Assembly: GCA_001599815.1 (NCBI GenBank)
Contig: BCIA01000007.1
Location: forward strand, 682,001 to 746,000
Reading direction: 5' to 3'
From: Furcasterigmium furcatum
Taxonomy: Eukaryota > Ascomycota > Sordariomycetes > Glomerellales > Plectosphaerellaceae
Length of the DNA stretch: 64,000 bases
This document shows, piece by piece, positions 23,410-34,705 of the stretch (the first letter of the stretch is position 1; each line of letters starts with the position of its first letter). Position numbers and translations under genes: made by a program. The notes beneath the pieces were generated by a model. That model was not told where the DNA came from and made no database searches. It saw only the letters and a list, made by a program, of their open reading frames with translations.

Positions 23410-26006
23410 ATGATACCAGTTGAACTAACCGTTGGGCATGTGGCCGGTATCATCGCGGCTGGGATCGTTTTTGGTATGTCGTTTCCCACATGGAAAGCCA
23501 AGAAGACAAGAAATATGTTGACTAACCACCATCCAGCCCAGATTTTCAGCCCTACCATTGTCACCTTCATTCTTGCGGGTCTATTGAGAGATACAGAGAC
23601 CGCCAGCACATGGTATGTCGGACCACTACATCGCCATGTCATCTACGTATACTAACCAGGCTCTCTTTCTACAGGACGGTCGCCAGCTCAACCCTCCAGG
23701 CCTCTCTGTGGCCGCTTGTCCTCCGATCTGATTCCACTGGCAACGGTGGTCGTGTCCGTCGTCTGATCAAGATCGTCTCGCTGGCCCTCCCCGTCGCTGC
23801 GTTGCTGATTGCAATCGCTGGTGTGGTGACGCCACTCGGCCTCGGCCAACAGATCGTTCGCCTCGGAAAGACTCGGGGGACCTTTGAATACCTCCAGGAC
23901 AACGGGCCTTACTACTATGGAACCTCCGAGCGAGGTCATCATGAGTTCTCACGCCTGTGTGAGCAGGGGCCCGGCATGCTTGCTGGCCCAGCAGCCTGCC
24001 CGTTCTCCAATACTTTGGTTATTTTCACCGAGGACAACGGCACGTTTACTTGGGATCTGCCCAATGGCTACAACGAGACTGTCCCCGGTTTGGTCCGTGA
24101 GATCTTCTCGAGCGGAACCAAGGGTAAACACTCCACAGTCTCCAACTTCTTCGACATCGAGTGGCGGCAGCTCTCTACGCGGCAACAGGAGCTGGTGAAC
24201 GAGAACAAGCCGTACGCGGCCGGGTTGTATCGGCAACTTGACTCGTTCATCTTGGACAGCGAGTACAAGCTCGTCGAGGGGCTCGTCGTAGATGCGAGGG
24301 TCGGCGGCATCGGATTCAGGAACCACACGAGCCCAACCAACCTCGACAACGGGGCAACCTGGACGGAAGACCTCCTTTTCATCGAGCCCGACACGGTCTG
24401 TGTTGATACAAACCTGACAATGGACTATGAAATCACGTCGAACCCAGATTTCACCAACACGGTGAACTTAACAGGATCCTACGAGAACCTCCGAATCACC
24501 GACCGAGGCGGCTTCCACGCCATCAACAAGACATACCCATACCCAGACTTCACCGACCCTCAGGCGAACCCTGACCTCTGGGGGAGGGCGTACAAGGCCG
24601 CCTGGCTGCACAACATGAACACTATGTTCTACATGAACATCTCGCACCCCAACGTCCCAGAGCTCAACATGTCTGCGCTGTCCTACCTCGTCTCGGAAGA
24701 GGGACAAGCTTTCAACCTCAATCTGTCAAGGCTGTCCAAGAACTTCAAGAGTCTAGAGTGGACAGACCAGTTCGGCACGTATCTGGAGCTCCCCATGAAC
24801 AACTCTTTGAGTCTCGAGGATGCGCGACCCGAAAGTTGGCCAAACCCATGGAATGTCACGACTGCCGATTTCAACAGGATCAACGTCATCTCTGGCGGCG
24901 CCGGAAACATCGACATCGCCAATATCTCCCTCATCTACGTCGGCAGCGGCTTGCTGCGGGCGGCACCCCTGCGCCAGGACAACGGCCCGCCGTCTCTCTT
25001 CGACAATGGCAGCCCGTGGCAGTCACGCATGCTCTCCTGCGCCGCCGCGCTCCGCGCCACCATCAAGACCGTCACCTTCACCATGAACGGCACGCAGGGC
25101 CTCTCAAGCCTCAAGGTCGACAACATCGAGCCCAAATCCTACCCGAGGAACGAGGACATGCCGCTCTGGGGGATGGAGGACTCGGGCCTCGAAATCGGCG
25201 GCTACTTCCCTGCCTGGGGCCTGATCTCCGAGGAGTACCGGTCCCGGGACAACATCTCCTCGGTCCGGAGCCCGCACCTCTACCTCCCCGGGTACGCGGG
25301 CGGCGTGTCCGCGCGGACTCTCAACCCGGGGTCTGCGGTCAACGACAACCTCCCCGCCGCCGACTTCGCCGTGCGCTCCATGAACGCCGTCCTCGGCATG
25401 TCCAGCGCCATGGCCAGCTCGGAGTGGAGCTTCGACCTCCGCGGCGCGGGGAGCATGGCCCTCTTCAGGCGATGGCAGCGCCTGTCGTCCGACCCCAAGA
25501 CCGCGGGACACATCCTCAACCTCATGTGGACGGACGTCGCGGCCTCCGCCGTCGTGGGCACCAAGGGCGTCCTCGGCGAGAAGAACGCGGGCGAGGACGC
25601 GGTCCCCGTCGACATCACCCCCTACGGCCGGCGGATCACGTACGACCTGCGCTTCGGGATCCCCGCGTTCCTCCTGGTCGTCGCCATCCTGCTCATCTTC
25701 ACCATCGCGCTGCTGACAACCTGCATGGGCAAGTCGAGTCTGTCACGCATGCGCCTCCGACTGGCCCAGCTGTCCGTCGGGCGTGTTTTCACCACGTTCC
25801 TGTATCCCCAGAGCAGCAACCTGGTCATGCCGTCGGGCGAGTGGCGGGATACGAACGGCAGGAAGGAGGTCTTGGTTGGCGCGGTCGCACAGCGAGGACA
25901 AAGCAGCGAAGTCTATCACCTGGCAAGTAGGCCGTTTCCCTATGGTGTCGAGACGGAAGGGTTGGTGGCTGGCCAGAAGTCTGGTTACCAGGTACAACAG
26001 AACTGA
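23410..26006 (+). CDS. Large glycosylated transmembrane protein, unknown function
   Basis: Three exons: 23410-23473, 23537-23612 and 23675-26006, about 823 aa. Hydrophobic segments lie near residues 8-22, 27-41 and 67-92 (VSLALPVAALLIAIAGVVTPLG) and near the C-terminus (IPAFLLVVAILLIFTIALLTTCMG). Between them is a domain of about 600 residues with many N-glycosylation sequons (NHT, NLT, NIS, NMS, NNS, NVT, NGT) and several Cys, so it should face the cell exterior or lumen. A cytosolic tail of about 85 residues follows the last helix. The layout resembles widespread uncharacterised Pezizomycotina membrane proteins. No catalytic motif is visible. Both short first introns splice with matching phase and join hydrophobic sequence, which supports the start. 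Confidence 0.8.
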
Positions 26007-26581
26007 GTAAGAGCTTTGCCGATATCACTATTGCTGCTTGAAGTTCTTCGAGGGACGGGGGTCGGTCCCGTCATGATGAAGGTTTCGGGTCTCGCATCAT
26101 CTTGCACTTGGTGGGTTGGTATCGATTGGACGGAGAATGTTCCGCGACATAATCAAAAGTATTGACGTGTGTAACCTTGAGATTCGCCCTGACCTACCTC
26201 TCGGGCATTTTGCTGATCTTCGCGCCGCCAAGCATTCGATTGTTGACGCTGTCCATAAACGGGTTCCGCGACGGCCGTGTTGGGCACGAAGTAGTGAGAC
26301 ATTCCTAATCTATGACGCAGATCTCGTGCGGCTGTGGGTACAAGTGTTTACCATATTGGGACAAAACAGGCGCCGATCTGCGAATAGCTTCATTCCACAC
26401 GCTCGCTGTAAGCCGCACTAACCGCGCTTCCTGTCCCACCTATGGGCCAGCGAAAAAGTCAAGCGAGATGGCGACTTCTTGTGGATATCAATCAGAGACA
26501 TACATAATACGCTGTTTGCCTTCCTCGGGTGATGGGAATGTTCTTCCCGTCCCACGTCGTTGCTACCATCTCAACCCCAAG
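26007..26581. other. Intergenic region
   Basis: About 575 bp: 3' UTR of the membrane-protein gene and promoter of the binding-protein gene. Nothing else is recognised. Confidence 0.4.
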
Positions 26582-27554
26582 ATGCGCTTCTTCTTCCTTC
26601 TCGCCCTCTCCTTGGGCTGCTCCGCCCAGAACCCCGCTGCGTTCTACGATGGTGGGTTTGGCAATGGCTCCTCGGCCGTCGAGTTGCGAATTGGCAATGG
26701 TGGCGCTGGACAGAGCGGACTCATCAAAGGTAGAGACACCTTCCCTCCCTCTTGTGTATCGTCTTTGGCCATTTCATAGACTGACCTTTCCAGCCCTCGC
26801 CGACGCATACATCAAAGAGAGCGTCTCGAACGGCGACAGCCCATTCCGAGTAGCCTGGTATACCAGCGACACGACGTACAGCATCGAGTATCTCCAGTCC
26901 GGCCTCATCGACGTCGGGATCACCTACAACGAGGCGGCAGAGCAGATCGCGATCAAGCAAGGCATCGCCCAGGAGCCGTCTTACTACGCGTTCCGGGACC
27001 ATTTCCTCCTCGTCGGCCCCGAAGCCAACCCCGCGAACATCTCGAGCGAGGAGGACATCTCGACCATCTTCGCAGACTTGCACCAGGCCGCCGAAGGCGA
27101 GCCGACCGAGCCGCCGGTGCGGTTCCTGAGCCGGTACGACAAGTCGGCGACGAACATCAAGGAGACGCTGCTGTGGGCAGGTATCGGACAGGTGCCGTGG
27201 GCGACGGCGTACTCGACCTGGTACCACCAGTTCATCGCGTTCCCCATTCAGGCGCTGACGGCGGCGATTCTGCTGGAGGAGTACACGATCACCGACAGGG
27301 GGACGATTCTATCGCTTGACGCAGAACTGCGCAACCGCACCGTCGTCTACAAGGCGGGCAGCGACGATGCCGACGATCCGTTGCTGAACCCGGCACGCCT
27401 GCTGATCGGGACGAAGGCCCCGAACCCTGAGCGGGCGCTGTCCTTCGCCGAGTGGCTGGTCGGGGAGCGCGGACAGGCCGTCATTGTCGGGTTCAAGAAG
27501 GAAGGCGAGCAGCTGTACAGCCCTGCGCCGAGCCTGAACTCGACACGGCTGTAG
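26582..27554 (+). CDS. Secreted periplasmic-binding-protein-like (TupA/WtpA type) protein
   Basis: Two exons: 26582-26729 and 26794-27554, about 302 aa. I chose the Met that begins the signal peptide MRFFFLLALSLGCSAQ; the frame is open further upstream without one. The mature protein has the type II solute-binding fold hallmarks of oxyanion (tungstate/molybdate) binding proteins: LRIGNGGAGQSGLIKAL with a Ser-Gly oxyanion loop, SGLIDVGITYNEAAE, FRDHFLLVGPEANPANI, RFLSRYDKSATNIKETLLW and a C-terminal ALSFAEWLVGERGQAVI helix. In bacteria such proteins feed ABC importers. Fungi have no periplasm, so this copy is probably a secreted binding protein of unknown ligand. Similar genes occur in ascomycetes and are best explained by old transfer from bacteria (inference). 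Confidence 0.8.
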
Positions 27555-28500
27555 ATAGTTGAAGAATACAGGTCTGAAGCGACATCCGTGTAGGGCTTGG
27601 ATCCAGCTGTGGCTTCTTGCAAGAATGGAACCGAGTTCCTACTGATTGATCCTCTATCTAGTGTTTAGTAGCACTCATGCCATATTCCATCCAGAGTGTG
27701 GGCGTCGGTGGGTACAGTTGGTCGTTGGCGTGGTTTAAGCAGGCGGCTCAGCCTTGCATATGCAAGAGGGAGATGGCAAGCTCCTGGACCCAAGGGACCG
27801 AGCGGCTCAAGATCGTATGTAAGCGAGTAATGAGCAGAGGTTGAAGACGGCCGGCTGATGACGTGATTCCTGGCCGAGCCTGGAAGATCCTCAACTCCAC
27901 CTTCACGATCACCTGCTACTTTGAGCGACTTCAAGCCATCTCCAACGGGGAGGAATCCAGTCAATAAAAGCTGAAAAAGGAAACCAAAACTCTTGGCTTC
28001 CGGGTTCCAGAACATGTGACCATCGCTCCCTTGAGAACCCTTTTTGTGTTTTCACACCAATTTACGTAAGTCACAATGGCCTCAGCGCTGGTTGACCCAT
28101 CGCAAGGTTGTCACCAACACACCACAATCTCGAGAAAGTGCTGTTTTGGGTTACGCAACGCCCGCAAGTTGGTCGACACGGAATTTCACCGAGTTCAGGT
28201 TCACGCCGAAGTCTACCAACATGGGGCCTCCAGTTGATGGGCTCGGAACTCGGGGACATGAATCTCGACGCTCGACCGGCTCGGACGGCATAACGGCCAA
28301 GAACTCAGGGTCCATGAGCATTTTTGATTCTAGAACATTACCATGTGCGTCAAATATCACGGCTTTCCCAAACACGATGAACTTCTTGGTGATTATTACA
28401 CCCTCCGCTCTCATTCCTCTCCCCATACGCAGAGTTCCAATCCCCGTCTTCACACTCTCATCTCAGCAAAGCATACCCATTCCTATTTCCCTTCAGCAAG
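27555..28500. other. Intergenic region
   Basis: About 950 bp with short ORFs on both strands. A 100-codon minus-strand ORF at 28151-28453 has protein-like stretches (FIVFGKAVIFDAHGNVLESK) but no start context or family, so it is not called. Confidence 0.4.
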
Positions 28501-28980
28501 ATGCGTTTTACCGTCATCTGCAGCATCCTACCTACCGTCTTGGCCTTCCAATTCACCAGCCCTGACCCCAGCGAAAAGCTCGATCTGAGTGGGCCCATCG
28601 ACATCACATGGACACTTGAATCTTCCTTCGATGAACCTCTCGCACGCGCGGTCAGCCTGTGGTTCATCGCCTTCAGCGGCGATGGGTCCTCGCGGGCCGG
28701 CCGGGAAATCAGCGGGAACCTGTCTCTCTCGGCCGCATCCTACACTTGGGATCCGAGCAGTGCTGTCGCAGCCCGGGAAAATCAGAAGAACACGATCTCG
28801 GCCGACAAGGTGCACCATTTCGAGGCCAGGCTTCTTAATGCTGAAGGCATCAGGCTGGCGACGATTGAGAGTGGGCAGTACGCCGTGGAGGGGTACGACT
28901 TCATCAGCAGCACCGGTGCGCGGGTTGGCGTTGAGCGACTAATGGTTGGACTGGCCGCCATGGGAGGTTTGTTGCTGTAG
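28501..28980 (+). CDS. GPI-anchored cell-surface protein, Kre9/Knh1-like N-terminal domain
   Basis: Single exon, 159 aa. Signal peptide MRFTVICSILPTVLA, then FTSPDPSEKLDLSGPIDITW, the opening seen in the Ser/Thr-rich, Kre9/Knh1-like family of fungal wall proteins (SP...W....ITW). A hydrophobic tail RLMVGLAAMGGLLL after a small-residue stretch (SSTGARVG) fits a GPI-attachment signal. The family is linked to beta-1,6-glucan and cell-wall organisation; a precise role here is unknown. A longer relative lies at 43088-43789 with the same domain order. Confidence 0.7.
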   Translation: MRFTVICSILPTVLAFQFTSPDPSEKLDLSGPIDITWTLESSFDEPLARAVSLWFIAFSGDGSSRAGREISGNLSLSAASYTWDPSSAVAARENQKNTISADKVHHFEARLLNAEGIRLATIESGQYAVEGYDFISSTGARVGVERLMVGLAAMGGLLL

Positions 28981-29549
28981 TGAAGAGGAAAGAACTGACC
29001 CTTTGGAGGTTCTTGAGACACTGATAAGTTCCACTAGAGATGCTGTCGCGAAGCATCGCATTGATCAGACAATATCATGCTTCCCACCACGGAGGCCGTT
29101 AGTGGTTACCTTTCTATAAGGATCTGCCCGACTGAGACAGCTTTGAAGCGGCGACATCACCTCGCTTTCCCAATTAAAGCCGTCTGTGACCTGTCGGTGC
29201 TGTGTAGAACTGTTTTCGTCAATGCTGGCCTCACAGTCTCAAACAGCCTGTTAGGTGATTATGGGAATTCTTAGCTCAGCTCCTACATGCGTCTCCTCAT
29301 TAGAAGCCATCACTTCAAGGTCACTAGATCACTCGAGTTAGGACAAGAGGCGGCCGAAAGCAGTGCGTTACTAGAAACAACAAAAAGTGACAGAGAGTCA
29401 GAAAGTAAAGAGCGTCCAAAATAATTCCCGTCAAGAAGAAGAAGGATCCAGTCCCGACACCCTACATCTCCCCAGCGTCCGCGTCCGTCCACCCCTTTTC
29501 CACCCCTTTTTAAGCCCCACACTCAGGCTCTCGCCCCTGAGCCTCAGCT
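28981..29549. other. Convergent intergenic region
   Basis: About 570 bp between the ends of the GPI-protein gene and the phospholipase gene. CT-rich near 29460-29540. No gene seen. Confidence 0.4.
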
Positions 29550-30263
29550 CTACTCCTCGTCGCCGCCCTCCTCATCGTCCTCGACATCCTCGAAATCTTC
29601 ATCATCAAACTCCTCATCGGTAACCTCGGGGAGCTCCTCGCCCTCGATATCGGGGTCAACCTCCCAGTTCGTCTCCTCACCGCTCTCAACAAGGTTGAGG
29701 GCCTCCTCGCGCTTCGTGTACTCCTGCTGGCTCAGGTCGACATCCCTCTCGGCGAGAGCGACATCGTTGATCGCCCCGAGATCACGCTTGCCCAGGCGCT
29801 TGACGACGTTGTAGTACGTGTTCGCGAGCCTGCGGCAGGTCGAGCGCTTGGCGCCCTTGAAGCCGCCACAGTACGCGTACAGGTCCTTGCGGAACTGCAG
29901 GTCGACGCGGGCCTTCATGGCCTTGGTGAAGCGCTTCTGCTTCTTCATGTTGCGGTAGCCAAAGTCGTGGCGCTGGCAGGCCGGGCGGAAGTTGTACACG
30001 AGCAGAGGGCGGTCGGGGGACCACGAGCAGCCGTCCGAGGTCCAGTTGCAGGGGCGGGGGGACTTCTTCTTGCGCGCGGCCTGGAAGGTCTTCATGGAAG
30101 TCTTGAAGACAAGGCGGTCGACGGCGGGGCGCGTGCAGGTGGCCTGGCGGGCCTCGAGGGTGGCGAGGGTGGCGGAAGCCTCGGACTCAGGGGCTGCGGA
30201 CATGGGCATGGCGGAGGAGAGGGCGGCGACTAGGGCCAGGCCAGTGAGGAAGAAGTTCTTCAT
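29550..30263 (-). CDS. Secreted fungal/bacterial-type phospholipase A2 (PF09056-like)
   Basis: Single exon, 237 aa. Signal peptide MKNFFLTGLALVAALSSAMP, then a propeptide to about residue 39 (LEARQATCTR). The catalytic core has CSWSPDRPLLVYNFRPAC followed by the His-Asp dyad in QRHDFGYRN, and paired Cys (DLYAYCGG, RSTCRRL). This is the small four-Cys secreted PLA2 family of fungi and streptomycetes, which releases fatty acid from the sn-2 position of phospholipids, normally with Ca2+. After the core there is an acidic tail of about 75 residues rich in Asp and Glu (EEFDDEDFEDVEDDEEGG), absent from the minimal enzymes; it may act as a removable propeptide, bind Ca2+ or lower activity until trimmed. 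Confidence 0.9.
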   Translation of the reverse strand: MKNFFLTGLALVAALSSAMPMSAAPESEASATLATLEARQATCTRPAVDRLVFKTSMKTFQAARKKKSPRPCNWTSDGCSWSPDRPLLVYNFRPACQRHDFGYRNMKKQKRFTKAMKARVDLQFRKDLYAYCGGFKGAKRSTCRRLANTYYNVVKRLGKRDLGAINDVALAERDVDLSQQEYTKREEALNLVESGEETNWEVDPDIEGEELPEVTDEEFDDEDFEDVEDDEEGGDEE

Positions 30264-32597
30264 TGTGAATGAATGGAAGAGGGCAGTGATAGTGCTAAGT
30301 GTTTGTTTTCTGGGATGATGTGATGAGGAGATGGGGTGCTTGTGTGAGATGATGAGCTGAGAGATGGAAGATCGTGAACAACAACGGCCTTCTTATACCT
30401 GTCGTCTATCACATGCCAGACATCGTCGTCCTCCTGAATGTCAGTGGAATCTCTCGCGAGGCAGACTTGAAGCTGTTCTTGATTCCGTTCTTGGCCATCA
30501 ACGGACATGCCGAGGAGTCTTCCTCTGCAAGGTTGGGTAATGAAAAGCCATGATGCTACCATCCGAGATGAGAGAGTGACCTAGCCTGGTCCATGGGGGC
30601 GGTGAATGTTCCACAACGGCGTCAGACGATGTTGAAGTCAGGCCGACTGCCCGGTCTCTGAAGCCATCGTCAACCAGGCGTGCTCGACCGCTGAGCATAA
30701 GCGGATGGAAAGGTGCATTGTGGCCCGTTTAGGAAGATGTATGCATGGGGCCGTTCAGGGGCCATGACTTGCATGAATCGTGGATTGGCCTTGTGGGAAG
30801 GCGACAAGGGAGCTTCTAGCGTGACCACATCGTCTTCGAAAAGTCCGTCTTACTCGACAGTGGGCCGACTCGCTCGGTCCGGCCCGAAGAATATCGTGAG
30901 AATATCGGAAGGATTCAGGGGGATCTAGACCTCAGCCACAATCTGGGCACTTGACAGCAACTTGAGCGGGGGGAAGGAGGATTTCATGTTTTTCGCGATG
31001 TTTCGCTAGTTTGAATGCATCGACAATTTTATATCGCCTCCCGAAGTTCCAGGTCTTGAAGCCATACAAACCGGTGAAGTCCTCCATCTCGCCCCAAAGC
31101 ATCCAAGAACGAGGAGACGTCAAGCTTCTCGTCGTCGATCTTTATGCCGTAAGCACGATGAATTATGCAAGGGGCCCCGGATGATCGGACAAGGGCAGTG
31201 TGATTCCGCATGCTTATTTCTTTGACAAGATCTAGGCCCTGCCGGCAGCAAGCCCCCGCCAAGATCAGGTCCGGCGGCATGTTGCTTGATCGCCGACCAT
31301 GCTCACTCCTGAACTCAGCTAAGGCAGACATAGACACAGTACGACCCTATGTAATACCGCTTAGCTTCTTGGCCCCATAAACACGTTAAAACCTCAGTCA
31401 CTTGATGCAGCTTACGTCAACGGCTGGTGTGAAGCGCGGAACAGAGTCGGGGCAACTAGTAAGCCGGCAAGGCAACCTGCAGGACAGCAGCGACGAAGCG
31501 CCATACAAGCGACATTGTTGGCTGGAACAGGCTATTTAGGAAACAATAATTCTAAATTCAGATCTAGTCTCCTGCATAACGCCCCAGCCGTAGCGGTCAG
31601 GACCCAATCCTTCTCTTTTGGCATGTGACAGCCACGCTCAAACGATGATCCAAAAGGGAAGTTGTCACAACATCGACACTAAGTTGATTTTGGCTCAGCT
31701 GGGGTTATGCTGGACAACTCTCGTCCTCATAAGCAGGTTGCGTTGGGGGCCAGACGATGCGGAGAGTCTGCCTTGCCCATCGCGTCAAAACTCAGCTTCC
31801 ATCCCATGTATTGTCGAGTCATTTGACGGTACCCTAACTTGAAAATAACCCCAGCGTGACAGCGACGATATTAGCAGCGCTTCTCTGGGTAATCGTGGGC
31901 CAATGCGACGGCTGTGCGATGTACCACTCACGCGAGGAAACCTGGCTTCACTCACGACGAGCGGCCGAGGGTGTGCACGCACGCACCTATTCATCATTCC
32001 CAGAGAGATGCGGGGATTCTCTGAGGGTCGGGTTATGAGTTCGGGAATGCTCCAATAATGTAATTCAGTGGTCTGCCAGTAAAGTCGTGCCTGGTGGACG
32101 GACATATGGGAGGGTCTACCACCGTTCATCGGCGCCGGTGAGCAGGACAGACCCCTGGGAACAAACAGGGAGATTCGGAGTGACAGTGGTCGAAGCTGGA
32201 TTCTGTAAGGCGCTCGGGGATCTCAGGGGGAGTATGTAAGCCCCGTTGCCATGAATGATGACCGTGATCCCTTCGGTCATGTGGGTTCCGAAGTGTTCAT
32301 CCAGGCATCGCCGTTGCAACGGACACCGCGCCCGCGCCCGCACCCCGGCTTAACATATGGGCCAATGATTATCAGCGAAGCAGCACAACGAACCTGGGAA
32401 ATGGTAGTTAAGTAGCAACGATGCCGGATCCCCAATGAATGTAAGCGGACATCGCTCTCTGTCTGCACCCAGCCGGTTCTTCAAGCCAGCCTCCAGGATA
32501 TGGAACCCCTTCCACAAATCCTATAGCCAGGCCTTTGCGTGCTTTGGTCGTGATATTGGGGGTCTCTGTTGCTCATGCTTCAAAGTTTTATCGAATA
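30264..32597. other. Gene-poor stretch
   Basis: About 2.3 kb. The first 300 bp should be the phospholipase promoter. Between 30932 and 31337 two overlapping minus-strand frames show protein-like sequence (GLYGFKTWNFGRRYKIVDAF in one, LILAGACCRQGLDLVKEI in the other) and could be a frameshifted gene remnant; support is too weak to call. The rest is featureless to me. Confidence 0.4.
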
Positions 32598-33284
32598 CTA
32601 GAAGTCCGTGACTCGACTCCCGTCAACGATGGCCCCATCCCCCAACTCATAAAAGCGCCGAATCCCTTCCTTGTCCGTCTCCTGGATCATGGGAACTGCG
32701 TTGTAACTCATCACCGAGTCCGGATTAGACGTCAGGAACTGAATAGCACCAGTTTCTTGTTCTTTGTCAGGGGCGAACTCGTGCTGGAGACCAAAGATAT
32801 GGCCTAGCTCGTGCAGGAAGACGTTCTTCAGATTGTATCGATTCGATCGATCCATGGCGGACTCGAAGACCACAAGTTTGCGTTCAGGTTCATTGGGGAA
32901 GAACGATGTGACTAAGACGGCCTGCCCGGACGGTGGGATGGCTCGATACACCATGTGGAAGTTGGCCTCGTTCTCCTCCGTGGTTCGAGAGATCGTGATG
33001 CCGAACGCAACGTTGTTCCATTCTTTGGCCGCTTGGTCGAAAGCCTCGGCGGCAGCCGTGGCTCTGTGAGGACGTGTGAACGATCCAGCGTCAACGAAGC
33101 ACTTGAGCGTAGTAAGATTGAATCGCGAAGTGATCCATCGGGGAATCATGGTAAATAGGCCGATGGTAATGGAAGGGGATTCTAGCCCGACGTGGGATGC
33201 CGGTACACGGTCGAAGAGTCTCGGGTTGGTGGCATGTTGGGTGAGGCAGACATACTCGTTAGTGCCGATTTGATTGATCGCCAT
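32598..33284 (-). CDS. Metzincin-type zinc metallopeptidase
   Basis: Single exon, 228 aa from MAINQIGTNEY. The open frame continues 39 codons upstream with unremarkable sequence. The zinc site HELGHIFGLQH is at residues 158-168 (HExxHxxGxxH), followed by a Met-turn SVMSY near 190-194. This spacing is that of metzincins (matrixin/astacin-like). No signal peptide is visible from this start, so it is either cytosolic, unconventionally secreted, or preceded by an undetected exon. Only the catalytic domain is present (about 150 residues around the site). Small fungal metzincins of this kind are largely uncharacterised. The substrate cannot be inferred. Confidence 0.75.
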   Translation of the reverse strand: MAINQIGTNEYVCLTQHATNPRLFDRVPASHVGLESPSITIGLFTMIPRWITSRFNLTTLKCFVDAGSFTRPHRATAAAEAFDQAAKEWNNVAFGITISRTTEENEANFHMVYRAIPPSGQAVLVTSFFPNEPERKLVVFESAMDRSNRYNLKNVFLHELGHIFGLQHEFAPDKEQETGAIQFLTSNPDSVMSYNAVPMIQETDKEGIRRFYELGDGAIVDGSRVTDF

Positions 33285-34705
33285 CGTGTTTGTTCTACCT
33301 TGCAACAGGTCTTCTGCTGCTTCTGATGTCCTGGCGCCGCGGCAGCACCACTGTTGGGTAATCCTGGTAATCCTGGATCCGGGTTGGACTTGCAGATCCA
33401 ATGGGCGCAGTTCCGAAAGCGTGGCACAACTGCCGGTTGAAGCTGGGGACTCGTAAGCTCTTTAAGTTATATTTGTCGGGGCAGTTATTGGAGCTTTTTC
33501 TGTTTGCGATTTACAGCTCTCTCGAGACAAACCACCCCAGTTTCACAAGCCTGTTGTACATCCATGGCCACGTAGCTTCAGGCCGGTCTGCAGCAGGTGT
33601 GACGGGATTTCTCTTACCTGAACCAATGGACCGACTAACGACTGATCATATGCTCTTCTGCCCAGGCTGCTGTGCAACTCGGAGGACGAAAATGCAATAC
33701 TATTACTTCCGGCTGGCCCAGCAGTGTCGGTTATTGTACCACTGTCGTGAGGATCATAAAGAGCATCCCGCCAAGATTGTCAATACTGTCACGTCTTGGT
33801 GTTCCTTCATCCCACAAAGTTCCCTTTTGGCGTTCGCCAACAATAACAGTATCAGTGCAAAGCTACGGGAGGCTGCCAAAGAAACCATTGATCAAGGCGA
33901 CACACTGCTGGCCAAGCTGGAAATCTCCCAGACGCTCGGCATCCTCGAAGAACGGACAATTTATTACGGGCAGAGAAGCAGCGGGCAGCGGCTCAAAAAA
34001 CTTATCTACATGGCATGTGGCCAAGATACCCTCCCATGACTCCCTGGCCTGCTTTCGTAGCTTCCCCTATTGCTGGCCGTCCGGCGAGGCGGTGTCCCGG
34101 GGTTACTCTAGCTGCCACCAATTTCCGACCGGCTGAATCGATCGGTCGTAAGGTAGATCCGAAGTGGTTCGATTCGTAGTGTAATTCACTGCACTGCACA
34201 CGCGTTCACTACGCGTCTTGATGCCCGGACCTCTTGGGCGAACCGTGCCAAGGCTTCTGACCAAGGGGAGAGCGACACCTGACATTTCTGTTTAGATGTC
34301 GTCCGTCGGGCGGGCTTGGCCAGCAAGTTCTCCGCGTATTCTTAAGCCCAGTACTTTTCAGCCGCAAATGAACCTGGTGACAATGGGATATCTATGGTAG
34401 CGTCGGTGTTTACGTCCCGGCGTTTGCCCGCATTGCATATGCAGGGACTCGGAGCTCGGGCCGGAGATATCCATGGGACGACATCAGAGACAGCACGACA
34501 TAGGGTCAAGGTACCTAGTAGGGAATGCACCTCAGCTGGCGCCCATGCTGTGATCGTGATTGTCTCTATGAATGACGTTCTCGGCCTGATTGATTGCTGG
34601 GTTCAAATAAGTCCTTCGATGCATCCGTCCTGAGTTACATACACGTTTCCGCCAAGCTTTGGGATCTTGAGTACTACATAGACCGTCCAAAACCGTCCGA
34701 CCAAC
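33285..34705. other. Intergenic region with one doubtful ORF
   Basis: About 1.4 kb. A plus-strand frame at 33401-34039 (212 codons) contains protein-like stretches (KLREAAKETIDQGDTLLAKL; Cys-rich CPGCCATRR) but no recognisable domain, no clear start and A/T-rich codons unlike the neighbours. I do not call it as a gene with confidence. The right 300 bp should be the promoter of the SDR gene. Confidence 0.4.

Noticed and set aside
24758..25930. 390-codon plus-strand ORF in a second frame inside the membrane-protein gene
   Set aside because: Arg/His/Pro-rich alternate frame of a convincing CDS.
28151..28453. 100-codon minus-strand ORF with protein-like composition
   Set aside because: No family, start context or splice partner found.
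33401..34039. 212-codon plus-strand ORF
   Set aside because: Has some protein-like stretches but no recognisable domain, no clear start and A/T-rich codon use; kept only as a note in the intergenic entry.
34140..34200. GGTTCGATTCG resembling a tRNA B box
   Set aside because: No matching A box or cloverleaf could be formed at the required spacing.
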